A DNA stretch of 64,000 nucleotides from JBBRHH01 sp963788015. GTDB taxonomy: Bacteria > Planctomycetota > Phycisphaerae > Tepidisphaerales > Tepidisphaeraceae. Positions 41,835 to 51,336 of this stretch are shown here, piece by piece (position 1 is the first letter of the stretch; each line of letters starts with the position of its first letter). The stretch covers positions 248,001 to 312,000 of the forward strand of contig CAWBEY010000010.1 in NCBI GenBank assembly GCA_963788015.1, given 5' to 3'. The notes under the pieces are model-generated. The model was not told where the DNA came from. It worked only from the letters and a program-made list of their open reading frames with translations, and did no database searches. The translations under genes were made by a program, and so were the position numbers.

Positions 41835-43523
41835 TCACCCCCATCGCAGCGCAGCGCCGAAATAAACGGCCGCCCCGACGCTCATTAAAAGCACGAGCTG
41901 CGCGGCCGACTCAATTCGACCGGCTCCGGCCGGATAACTCGGAAGTTTTTGCAGGCCCGCGCACGCCGCCCACATGCATCCCGATGCCACCACCATCTTC
42001 GCCACCGATGCGCCGATCTTTCTCAATTCCAGGCCCCCGATGCGCCGGTCCAGCAGATAGAGCATCACCAACGCCTGCACGATAAAGCTCACGCAAGTTC
42101 CGACGGCCATGCCCGCCTCGCCCAGGCCCGTCCAGATCAAAGGCAACTCGACGACGAGATTGGCGGCGATGTTCACGATCGACATTACCAGCGGCGTCAC
42201 GGTGTCGTGCAGCGCGTAGTAAGCCCGGTTGGTGATCTGCAGCATGCTGTATGCCCAGATCGCGGCCGAATACCACACCAGCGATTTGGCCACCCATGCG
42301 GTGGCGTCGGGCGTAAACTGCCCATGCTGGAACAGCAGCCGGATGGCCGGATAGCGCACAATGATCAGACCGATGCTGCAAGGGAGGCCCTCCAAGCAGC
42401 GCCATCTCGATCCCCTGCCGCATCACGCGCCGGAACTGCGTGCGGTCGGCTTCCAGCGCGTGAGCGCTCAGGCCGGGAAAGATCGCGGTAGCGAGGGCAA
42501 TCGCAAAAACGCCCAGCGGGAATTGATACATGAACTGGGCCCACCCCAGCCGGGCCGGCGCGCCTCGGCCATCGGATACCGAAACCAGTGCCCGAAGAGT
42601 TGGAAATGATCGGTGGTGATTTTGGTAAGCGGGTCATAGCTCCTGGTGAGCACAAAGGAGATGGCTTTGTCCAGCAGCACGGAAAGCTGCAACACCCCGG
42701 CCCCCATGGCCACCGGAACTGAGAGGCGGAGCATCCGCCGGACCGTCGGCGTCCAGAAGTTTTTCACCCACCGAAACCGAAACCCCACCGCCTTCAGCGA
42801 CGGCGCCAGCATCATCACCTGCAACACCCCGGCCACCAGCACAAACGTCGAAAGCCAATACGCCAGCCGCACCTGCTTGGCCGCGACAACTGGATCATCG
42901 TGCGCTGCATGCACATTCAGATGCAGCGCCCAAGCCCCCAGGCCGATCACTCCGATATGGCAAATGTTGAGGACGAAAGGAACGGCCGCGAAAACTCCGA
43001 ACCGCCGATGCACCTGCAGGATCGCCCCCAGAAACGCCGCGCCACACACCATCAGGACGTAAGGCAGCATGATGGCAGTGAACTTCACCATCAGCAGCCG
43101 GTCTGGCCGCATAGCCGGCCAAACTATTGTCATCAGCCACAGCCCCCCCTCGCCCAGCGCCGTGATCCCCACCAGCAAAACCAGGAGAAGATTAACGCTC
43201 GCCGCCGCAAAATCGGCCGCCTTGTCGGGGTGCTGGTGCGCCAGTTCATGGGTATAGAGCGGGATAAAAGCCGCCGACAGGGCTCCCTCTCCCAGTAGCT
43301 TTCGAAAGAGATTTGGAATGGAAAAGGCGACAGTAAAGGCCGACCACACCACCCCCGCACCAAAGAAATAGGCCGCGATACTTTCCCGCGCCAGCCCCAG
43401 GATCCGGCTGACCAGCGTCAGGGCGCTGATGAGCTTCGCGTGGCCAATAAAGCTTTTGGGCGGCGGCGGCGGTTGGTGCGCGCCCGGTGATACATAATCC
43501 AATTGCAAGCCGTCGGCGGACAT
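41835..43523 (-). CDS. murJ: Lipid II flippase MurJ, two frame breaks
   Basis: Starts MSADGLQLDYVSPGAHQPPP and enters SFIGHAKLISALTLVSRILG, the MurJ/MviN opening. FVFGAGVVWSAF-like FFGAGVVWSAFTVAFSIPN, FRKLLGEGALSAAFIPLY, then after breaks near 42560 and 42385 QFPLGVFAIALATAIFPGLS and ITNRAYYALHDTVTPLVMSI are all present, giving ~14 membrane segments. MurJ moves lipid II across the inner membrane for peptidoglycan synthesis. Polysaccharide flippases are relatives, but the motifs favour MurJ. Confidence 0.9.
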
Positions 43524-43753
43524 CCGTTTCCCTTCTAGTGGCTGGGGCTGTCATGCTGATGCAGGCGGGAGCATCTGGCAAGAGGGGTGAGGGAGCTGCG
43601 GATTGAGAATCGTGAGTTTGAAAAAATCGTTTATGCGGGCTTTGCGCCGTCATCGAGCGCAGAATGTCGAATCCATCTTGAACTTGCGCTTCCCGCTCCT
43701 CTCACTAAATCAACGACTCAATGCACCGATGAATCAATTGTCCTGTCTCCCCC

Positions 43754-44755
43754 TCACCCCTCATAAATCAACGGCCGAATCACGCTGCACCCCAGCGCCG
43801 CCAGCGCATCCGACAACTGCTGATAGTGCCGGCCGTCCCTGTACAGCCCCACAATCGCCCCGCCGCTCCCCGCGAACTTGGCCGACGCCCCCGTCGCCCG
43901 GGCCGCCTCCACCATCCGCAGATTTTCCGGCGCGATGTTCATGATCGTCCGCCGGATGTTGAAGTTCTCGTTCATCGCCTCCCCCAGCGCCTCCCAATCC
44001 CCGGTCAAAAGCGCTGCCTTGGCCCGCTCCGTCAGCTCACGATATTTCTGCATCGCCCCCAGCACCGTCTTGTCCCCCTGATTAAACAGCGCCCGCAAGT
44101 TCCGATGCGGCACATCGCTCACCTCCGCACGCGCCGGGTCATACGCCACATAAAGCGGCGGCATCTGCGCCGGCTTTAATTCCTCATACCTCCCGTAACC
44201 CTGCTTCTCCAGAAGCGCCTTGTCAAAATCCATGTACACCATCCCCCCATACACCTGAATCACCCGATCCTGCAAACCGGCCGAAATTCCAAGCTCCTCT
44301 TTCTCCACCGACAAAATCACGCTCGGCACCACATGCCGCGGAATCTCCACGTCGTAAAACTTCATCAGCGCCCGAAACGTCGCCGTCACGATCGCGCTGC
44401 TCCCCGACAGCCCCACCAGCCGCGGAATGTCGCTCGTGAAATTGATGGTGAAGTTGCGGTGCTTGAGGTCGATCCCATTTTCCTGGCAGTAATCGTTAAA
44501 CCGCTTGATGGCCGCCTTCATCAGCCGCATCCCGCCGTAGTAACCATGCAGCTTCACATCCTTCAGAAAATCGGTCACCGATTCAAAATGCCCCAGGTCG
44601 CCGTGCGAAGGGAGGATCTCAAAATACGGGCTCTCCCAGAGATTCACCGTCACCTTGAAGTTGCGGATCAGGAACGAAATCGTCTTGCCAAAATATCCGT
44701 CCGACGGATTGCCGATGAGGCCCGCCCGGGCATAAGCATGCGTGGTGATAATCAT
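43754..44755 (-). CDS. GHMP-family sugar kinase resembling plant glucuronokinase
   Basis: 333 residues, unbroken. GHMP motifs: ARAGLIGNPSDGYFGKTISF (motif 1), PRLVGLSGSSAIVTATFRAL (motif 2, phosphate loop), KFAGSGGAIVGLY (motif 3). The opening GNPSDGxFGKTIS and overall length match bacterial homologs of plant glucuronokinase, which makes glucuronic acid 1-phosphate. Heptose-7-phosphate kinases and other sugar-1-kinases share the fold. No UDP-sugar pyrophosphorylase is adjacent. ATG at 44755. Confidence 0.78.
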   Translation of the reverse strand: MIITTHAYARAGLIGNPSDGYFGKTISFLIRNFKVTVNLWESPYFEILPSHGDLGHFESVTDFLKDVKLHGYYGGMRLMKAAIKRFNDYCQENGIDLKHRNFTINFTSDIPRLVGLSGSSAIVTATFRALMKFYDVEIPRHVVPSVILSVEKEELGISAGLQDRVIQVYGGMVYMDFDKALLEKQGYGRYEELKPAQMPPLYVAYDPARAEVSDVPHRNLRALFNQGDKTVLGAMQKYRELTERAKAALLTGDWEALGEAMNENFNIRRTIMNIAPENLRMVEAARATGASAKFAGSGGAIVGLYRDGRHYQQLSDALAALGCSVIRPLIYEG

Positions 44756-44781
44756 GGAAAGCGCACCTGGTTTCTATGGAT

Positions 44782-45006
44782 TCAATGCCCCGGCGGCAGC
44801 ATTGCCCGCAACATGTCCGCGTCAATCTCCCGTCGAAGCGGCAGCCCCGTCCGGGCGTCGCCGCCCATCACCGGGATACTCTCCCCCGGGATCTTCTCAC
44901 CCGCCGTGCCCTGCCGCAGCCTGGCCAGCACATACCTCGCCATCTCCGGCCCAACCCGCAGCCCCAGCATCTGCCGGTAAATCCGTTGCAACTCGCTCTC
45001 CTGCAT
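44782..45006 (-). CDS. Small conserved-looking hypothetical protein
   Basis: 74 residues from ATG 45006, with AAGGAGG upstream at good spacing: MQESELQRIYRQMLGLRVGP, then YVLARLRQGTAGEKIPGESI and DADMLRAMLPPGH. It reads as mostly helical and charged; no motif is recognised. It sits between the metallophosphoesterase and the sugar kinase, same strand, 26 bases before the latter start. Confidence 0.5.
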   Translation of the reverse strand: MQESELQRIYRQMLGLRVGPEMARYVLARLRQGTAGEKIPGESIPVMGGDARTGLPLRREIDADMLRAMLPPGH

Positions 45007-45075
45007 GGCCAAGCCTCCTTGCCCTCCTTTGCACAAACTAATACAGCCTCGCCCGCGCGAACACAACCAACAGCC

Positions 45076-45881
45076 TCACTCCACCCGCCGCCAGTCCGGC
45101 CCAACCTGCAGATACCGCGTTGTCGCATAAGGCAAAAATCTCTCACCATCCCAGGCCCGCACCTCAAATATCACCGTCGGAAGATCAATTGTGATGAGGT
45201 TGAAATTGTTGGGCTCCCCCCGCCGCCGCGTCGAAGTAGCCGTTCCCGCCTGGGCCACCAGGATCGACCGCTTGATCGGCAGGTAATATGCCCGCGCATC
45301 GCCCGTATATCCCATGTGCAAATGCCCCGCCAACAGCAACTCCACCCCGCACGAGTCCAGCACCTCGATGGCCACATCCCCCCGCCCCACCACCGCAGGC
45401 GAAGAATCCTCCGGCGGCGGAATAAACGGATGATGCGTCACCAGCACCTTGAACGACTGGGCGGGCAGCGCACAAAAGTGCTTCTGCATCTGGGCGATTT
45501 GATCCACCGAGATCCGCCCATCCTTCCACGTAAACGACCGCGCCGTGTTCAGCCCGAGCACCGCGATCTCCTCATCATGATAAAATGGCCACAGGTCATC
45601 GGTGATGTATCGCCTGTACCGATTCAACGGAAAAGTAAACCGCCTCACCACGTCGTACATGGAGATATCGTGATTGCCCGGGATCAAGATCTTCGGCAGC
45701 GAAATCCGATTGATAAATGCCCGCGCCGCCTCAAACTGCCCCACCCGCGCCCGTTGCGTAAAATCCCCGCTCACCACCAGCAGCGTCGGCTTCAGAGACT
45801 CAAGGTCCGCCAGCAACCCCTCCGCCACGCGCTGATCCACGCGCCAAAATGCAGGTCAGAAATATGAGCGATGGTCCGCAA
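45076..45881 (-). CDS. Calcineurin-like metallophosphoesterase, one frame break
   Basis: Class III cyclic-nucleotide-phosphodiesterase-type motifs in order: HISDLHFG, SGDFTQRAR, PGNHDISMYD, THHPFIPPP, GHLHMGYTG. The first motif lies in another frame and joins near 45843, where one missing G restores FGAVDQRVAEGLLADL. The start would be TTG 45881, since a stop blocks the frame further upstream. About 269 residues. Cytoplasmic, likely two metals; substrate not predictable. Confidence 0.82.
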
Positions 45882-45892
45882 CGGCGCTCATT

Positions 45893-46221
45893 CTATCCGG
45901 CCGTGCGCTGCTTCCGCATCGCCAAACGCAGCCCCTGCGCGATCAGAGCCAGCGCGTCATTTTCCGGTGCTTCGCAAACGCATCCGCCTGCTTAAGCAAC
46001 CCGCGCTCCATCGCGATCGTCACCCGTTGCGCCGCCACCAACAACCGGCCGCCCACGTCTCTGCTTTAGTTCCCGCAACACCCGCTTCATCCGCGCACTC
46101 TCTCTGCCGGCGTCTTTGGCAGGTCCTTTGGAACGTAATTGGGATCGTCATACTCCCTGGTCGCATCCCGGAGTTGCGCCGGCGTCATTTTCCAGTAGGG
46201 GGTGCTGCTCTTCATTGTCAT
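45893..46221 (-). CDS. Ribbon-helix-helix-like small DNA-binding protein, three frame breaks
   Basis: Seen only when three frames are joined (breaks near 46095, 46020 and 45955): MTMKSSTPYWKMTPAQLRDA, REYDDPNYVPKDLPKTPAER, MKRVLRELKQRRGRP, then TIAMERGLLKQADAFAKHRK and LALIAQGLRLAMRKQRTAG. The V-x-I-x-ME-x-G-LL-K-x-AD-x-x-A-K-x-x-MTR-x-x-LIA-x-GL pattern is that of RHH (CopG/MetJ) proteins, which bind DNA as dimers and often serve as antitoxins. ~109 residues. No toxin gene is adjacent. Start ATG 46221 or 46215. Confidence 0.55.
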
Positions 46222-46261
46222 CTCTTTTCGCAGAACTTCTGCGAGACATTTATTTACGCAG

Positions 46262-47164
46262 TTATGTCTCCTCAACGGATCGCTGCACAAACACCCGCAG
46301 CGCCCTCGACCTCACCCGATAGTGCAGCGGCGGCGTCATCGCCGTTACTTCCCCATCCATCGCCACCAGCAACCGTCGCCGCTGCGTTTCAATCCGAAGT
46401 TCCGATACGCACAGCGAATCAAAGTCCTTCGACTGGCTCAACACACCAAAGATGGCCCGGAGCGCCAACACGATAATCCCGCGCCGCGTCGTCCGCCGCG
46501 CCACGTAAACACAGAGCTTACCCTGATCCAGCGCCGCCCTGCCGCCGAGGTTGAACAGGCTTAATTCGTAGATGTTGTTCCCGACGAATACGAACGGCGT
46601 TCGCCGGTGAATCGGCTCCCCAACTCCCATCAACTGCACCGTCATCAGCGGAAACCGCCGAAACACGCTGATCACCGCCAGCAGCATCGCCAGCCATTTC
46701 CCACGCCCAAGCCGCTCCTGCTGGCCATCGCGCCGTCGCACCGCCCGGGGGTAGATTCCGATGGATGAATTGTTGATAAAAATCTTCCCATTCACCTCCG
46801 CCACGTCCACCGCTGTCACATGCCCGGCCGCAATAACGCCCACCGCCAAAGCGATTTCGGCCGGTATCTTCAGGTCTTTTGAGAAATGATTTAGCGTTCC
46901 CAGCGGCAAAATTCCCAGCGGCTTTGCGTTTCCGGCCATCGCCTCCGCCACCGTGCTGATCGTCCCGTCCCCGCCCCCCACCACCACCGCATCCACCGAT
47001 GATCCGGCCGCGCGGCGCGCCGCCTCCGCAAGTTCCCCCGGCCCAACCTGCTCAATACGCGCCTCAATCCCCGCCGCGGCAAACGCCGACTCCAACGTCC
47101 GTACGATGTCCCCACCGTCACCGGCCGACCCCGCCGCCGCGTTCAACAACACAATCACCTTCAT
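46262..47164 (-). CDS. Diacylglycerol/lipid kinase family protein (YegS/BmrU-like)
   Basis: 300 residues from ATG 47164 (MKVIVLLNAAAGSAGDGGDI). VVVGGGDGTISTVAEAMAG carries the GGGDGT nucleotide site; PLGILPLGTLNHFSKDL is the second family element. C-terminal beta-sandwich with CVSELRIETQRRRL and AMDGEV. These enzymes phosphorylate lipid substrates at the membrane; which lipid is unknown. Unbroken. Confidence 0.88.
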   Translation of the reverse strand: MKVIVLLNAAAGSAGDGGDIVRTLESAFAAAGIEARIEQVGPGELAEAARRAAGSSVDAVVVGGGDGTISTVAEAMAGNAKPLGILPLGTLNHFSKDLKIPAEIALAVGVIAAGHVTAVDVAEVNGKIFINNSSIGIYPRAVRRRDGQQERLGRGKWLAMLLAVISVFRRFPLMTVQLMGVGEPIHRRTPFVFVGNNIYELSLFNLGGRAALDQGKLCVYVARRTTRRGIIVLALRAIFGVLSQSKDFDSLCVSELRIETQRRRLLVAMDGEVTAMTPPLHYRVRSRALRVFVQRSVEET

Positions 47165-47227
47165 GCGTCCGTCCGCGCTGAACCTACGCGCCCAACCCAC
47201 GCATGCAAACGGACAAAATAACGTGCA

Positions 47228-48353
47228 TCAATGCAAAAACTTCTCCTTCAGGTCCAGCCGATGAAATTCCTGTGTATTGGGCGCATCCTTCCCCACCGCC
47301 AGCCAGATCACCCGATTCGCCGGCTCAAAGATCATCGACTGCAGCGTCAACTTTCCCTGCGCCACGTGCCCCAGCATCGTCTGCAACTTGGCCTGATCGA
47401 TCTTTCCAAAATCCCTGGCAGACTCTTCGTGCAGATAATCGTACCGCTCGCAGCGCCCGGCCCGATCTCCGCTTCCCGATCCACGGTGATGATTGGTGCT
47501 GATGAGCGCCTCACGTTCATCGGCCCGCCTCACAATCACCTCCCGCGGCGTAATCTCCGCCACCGCCCGCGCCCCCGACGCATCCATCAACATCAAGTTA
47601 TTCGGCGTCTGCCGGCCGCTCTGCTTCAACAAGTCAATCGCCTCGTCCACCGTCCTGCATTGCTCCAGCACCGTCCGATACAGCAGCGTGTAAGGCATCG
47701 CCCGCGGCAGCGCGAATGAACGCGTCACCTCCATATTGCACAGCGCCAGCCCATGTTCATTCATCCCCGACAACACCCCCACCAGCCCCGGCCAGCTGAT
47801 CGCTGCAAACGCATACTTGTCCTTCGGATGATAAATCAGCACCACGCTGTTCTTGTCCGCCACGTTGAACGAAGGGAAGTCCAGGTTGCGCCCGAACCGC
47901 GCCACTCCGTCGGGCGCGGCCGACGCGGGCAGTGTGATCGTCGAGCATGCCACCATCGGCACCAGGTCGAGAAAGCAGTTGGCCAGCATCACCTCCCGCT
48001 CCTCCATCCCCGCCCCCTTCGCCAGTGATTTGATTTCCTCCAGATGCCGCGGCAAGCACATGCGCTTCAAACGCCGCCGCCCCAACCAGCGCCTGCTGAT
48101 GAATGCCGTCGTTGGAAAAAATCGTCTTCAGGTACTGCTCGTGCAGCAATTGAATCACCGGCAAAAGCTGCCTCGCATGCTGAACCCCAATCGCATCCCC
48201 ATCGCCGCGCATCTCCACCACCGGAATTGGAAACGGCTCGGCCATCGCCGGCGCTTCCGCCTTCGCCGCCACGCGCGCCTCAACGCCCGGCCCACGCGTG
48301 CAACCCGCCACCGCACACCCCACTCCAACCAACAATAGGATCAATCGCTTCAT
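47228..48353 (-). CDS. C45-type autoproteolytic acyltransferase/hydrolase lipoprotein, one frame break
   Basis: Lipobox AVAGC (Cys18) after MKRLILLLVGVG gives an envelope lipoprotein. After a break near 48060, LANCFLDLVPMVACSTI contains the likely nucleophile Cys followed by ARFGRNLDF, the conserved GRNxDF element of acyl-CoA:6-aminopenicillanic-acid-acyltransferase-like NTN hydrolases. VGVLSGMNEHGLAL and ISTNHH are further family features. ~375 residues. The natural substrate is unknown; related proteins include amidases and linear-amide hydrolases. Confidence 0.8.
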
Positions 48354-48430
48354 CGAACGGTTTCCGATCATTCTACCAAAAGCCATCCCCGCCACATCCA
48401 TACGTCCGCCCGCCCCGAAAGATCGAAAAC

Positions 48431-49520
48431 CTACTTGCCCCCATCGCCCCCAGACACCAATTCCTCAAACATCCCATGCCACTTCTCCGTCCATGCCTGT
48501 GCTGAAAACGCCGCCGAAAATGGCTGTCCCCGCTGCCCCATCAGCGGCAGTGACTCGTAATTCCGATGCATCCACACCAGCGCCTTGGCAAGCGACTCCG
48601 GATCGCCGGTCGGGCTCGTCAAACCATTGAAATATGGCCGAACCAGCTCGATGCCCGCGCTGCACGCCTCCGTGCAGATGATCGGCAACCCCGAAGCCTG
48701 CGCCTCCGCTATCGCAACCCCCCACGGCTCATAGTTGCTGGCGATCACAAACGCCCCACTCTCCAGCAGAATCGGCGGTTGCTCCGACGGCGGAACAAAC
48801 CCACGATCCTCCACCCCCTCCACGCCCGCCAGAAGATCTCGCATCGCCCCCTTCCCACAGCACGCCAGCGGCCACGGATCGCTCACCCGCCCGCGATACG
48901 CGCGATACGCCTTCAGCAGCACATCGATTCCCTTCTCCGGCGCATATCGCCCCATATACAAAAACCGCCGTGGCCACCCCTGTGCCCGCGCCCGCCGCTT
49001 TTCATACAGCGGCGCAAACGCGTCATAATCAAACCCATATATGCCGCGCCGAATTCTTCCCTCCGGCACGCCCAGAAAGCGCGGCGTACTGCCAGGTCCG
49101 CTCACTGGCCACCATCACCCGATCCATTCGCCGCATTAACCGCCCCACCCGCAGCCACGTCGCATAGGCCTTCCACCATACGCGCATGGGCGTGTCCATC
49201 CCCATCACAAACTTCGCCCCCGCCAGTGCAGGATGATCCAGCAGCCCCGTAAACGCCTTCCAATGCCAGCCCGAAAAAGCCACCACGTCCGGCCGGTATT
49301 CCACCACCCGCCGCGCCAAATCCTCGGCCGGCGCAACTGCTTCAGTCGGATAAACGTGACTCGGCACGCCGGCCATCACCGACGCATCAAATCCAATTTC
49401 CGATTCCGGCTTAAACGCCCACGAAATCACCAGAAGATCAACATCCGCCCGGGCCGCCAGCATCCGCCAGCAGGAGGCCATGTACCCGCTCACGCCAGGC
49501 CAGCAAATTGCCACTCTCAT
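48431..49520 (-). CDS. GT4-family glycosyltransferase, one frame break
   Basis: MRVAICWPGVSGYMASCWRM opens the acceptor domain. After a break near 49085 the donor domain has RFLYMGRYAPEKGIDVLLKA and EPWGVAIAEAQASGLPIICT. ~363 residues. ATG 49520 lies 38 bases after the asparagine-synthetase-like gene stop, so the two are likely one operon. Possibly involved in decorating the second polysaccharide. Confidence 0.85.
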
Positions 49521-49557
49521 CGCGAGTCCTTGGAGCAGTGTCGTGCGATCATGTGAA

Positions 49558-51336
49558 TCAAACCGTTGGTTCCGGCGCGGCCCTCTCCACCTGCCCAAGC
49601 CAGAGCGACAATATAGCCACCGACCAGGCGAACGAGTAGGTCTGACCCGCCAGGGGCGACCCCATGGCCAGACATCTGCGAATCTCGTTCATCACCGGCC
49701 GGCACAACCACCGCCCCACCGCCCCATCCGCATCAATCGCCTCATCAAACGCCTGTAAAAAAAGCGGGTGCTGAAATATCTCCTTCAGCGGCGGAACAAA
49801 CCCGCTCTTGGCCCGATGCACCAGCGACCCCGGAACCTGCCGCGCAAGCGCGTGCCGCAACGGCGCCTTGGGCACCTCATTCCCCACCCACCCCGATGCC
49901 TCAAACAAACCAAGTCGCACCATCTCTTGCTTGAGAAACGGATAGCCCATCCGCGTCTGCCGCGCCAGAGGCGCGTGCGTCTTTTGTCCAAATATCCCGC
50001 AACACACCAGCATCACGTCCAACCCGCTGGCACGAACCTTTTGCGATTCTCCAGGATAAACCTGCTCCACCCAGTCATCGATTGAGTCATGGACGCTTCG
50101 ACAGACCGCGTCTGGAAACTGGTAGGCGATCCCATGCATTGGATTCTGGGCGATGGTGGCCGCCAGTAGATCCATCTGAACCGACCGCCGCAGCACGCGC
50201 GAACGAAGTTCAAAGCGCTTATCAGATCGCCAAGCCGAGCCCACCCCATACCAGACGCTCGCCGCTTTGCGCATGAAACGCGGGACCTGGTACACCCGCC
50301 GCCAATCCGCGAATTTTCGATACATGCCAAAACAGCCGTCCGCCCCCGTCCCATCCAGCACACTGGCGGGCGCTTCAAAGCACTCCATCACCGCCGTCGC
50401 AAGCTCGAATGTCGGAACCACCGACACGTCCGCAAACGGATACGGATAGATCTGTGCGAACGCAGGCAAAACCCGCGCGACCGCATCCGCATCGTGGTCC
50501 ACCTGCTCAAACCGCAGTCCAAGCGCCCGTGCCATCTCCCGGGCCACCGACGTCTCCGGATCGGCCGGGCCCAGACTGTAATGTACAAGCCGCGTGTCGC
50601 GCCATCCCAGCGCCGCCGACCGCGCTGCGATTAATCCGGAATCCACCCCGCCGCTAAACAACACCACCGGCGCTTGATCCGGCGCAAGCTTCGCAATCGT
50701 CTCGTCCAAAACCCGCACCACAACATCGGCCTGTTCGTCAATGGATGGCGACGCGTCTGATTTGCCGCTCCCATTTTCTGGAAGCAGTACCGGCTCATCC
50801 GTCATCGACAAATCGCGCCCGTCGATGATGTAACGCCGGCCGGGCGTGAAGCGCCGGATCGCCTCATACGGCGAAAGCGGCGGCACGATCGCGCCAAACT
50901 GCAGCATCGAACATAGCGCTGCATCATCATGCTTCATCGCCTTTTCAACCAGCAGGCGCAGGTCGCTGGACACATACAGCGTCGAACCGCTCCTGCGCCA
51001 ATAATATTGATTTAAATCCAGGAGCGCCACCTCAACGGTAACGCGCCCTGCGCCACCCGCCTTCATGCAAATCCACGAATCACTCGAATCGCCCGCGGTC
51101 ACTCGCGTGCAATGATTAGACGATTCAACCCGCCCACCCGCCACCATAACCCGGCCGCGCCCTCCGCCGCTTCCCAACTCAACGACACGCTCTGTGCCTG
51201 CAAACAATGCCGGAACCTTGCAACGGGCCCCCGCCGCATCAGCGCAGATACTAACCCAGAATGCCGGCAAGGAAACTCCGACTGCCAAAATCACTAAACC
51301 GCACTCATGCGTTTTACGTACAGGCCCAGAACGCAT
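49558..51336 (-). CDS. Asparagine-synthetase-like amidotransferase without an N-terminal Cys
   Basis: 592 residues. The synthetase domain is intact: VVLFSGGVDSGLIAARSAA (PP-loop), DGTGADGCFGMYRKF, and RAKSGFVPPLKEIFQ. The N-terminal domain keeps glutaminase-like strands (SGSTLYVSSDLRLLVEKAMK, FTPGRRYIIDG) but no start residue set up as Met-Cys-Gly, so the Cys nucleophile that releases ammonia from glutamine is absent. ATG 51336 overlaps the upstream AsnB stop by 43 bases; a start further inside is possible. Paralog of the next gene. Role probably ammonia-independent ligation or amidation in surface-glycan modification. Confidence 0.8.
   Translation of the reverse strand: MRSGPVRKTHECGLVILAVGVSLPAFWVSICADAAGARCKVPALFAGTERVVELGSGGGRGRVMVAGGRVESSNHCTRVTAGDSSDSWICMKAGGAGRVTVEVALLDLNQYYWRRSGSTLYVSSDLRLLVEKAMKHDDAALCSMLQFGAIVPPLSPYEAIRRFTPGRRYIIDGRDLSMTDEPVLLPENGSGKSDASPSIDEQADVVVRVLDETIAKLAPDQAPVVLFSGGVDSGLIAARSAALGWRDTRLVHYSLGPADPETSVAREMARALGLRFEQVDHDADAVARVLPAFAQIYPYPFADVSVVPTFELATAVMECFEAPASVLDGTGADGCFGMYRKFADWRRVYQVPRFMRKAASVWYGVGSAWRSDKRFELRSRVLRRSVQMDLLAATIAQNPMHGIAYQFPDAVCRSVHDSIDDWVEQVYPGESQKVRASGLDVMLVCCGIFGQKTHAPLARQTRMGYPFLKQEMVRLGLFEASGWVGNEVPKAPLRHALARQVPGSLVHRAKSGFVPPLKEIFQHPLFLQAFDEAIDADGAVGRWLCRPVMNEIRRCLAMGSPLAGQTYSFAWSVAILSLWLGQVERAAPEPTV

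Noticed and set aside
28000..42000. dif-like XerCD site in the composition-switch region
   Set aside because: I found no sequence close to the consensus in the intergenic stretches; the switch itself is kept as a finding.
43524..43753. Gene in the 230-base gap before murJ
   Set aside because: No frame with a plausible start and ribosome site, and no RNA-like structure was seen.
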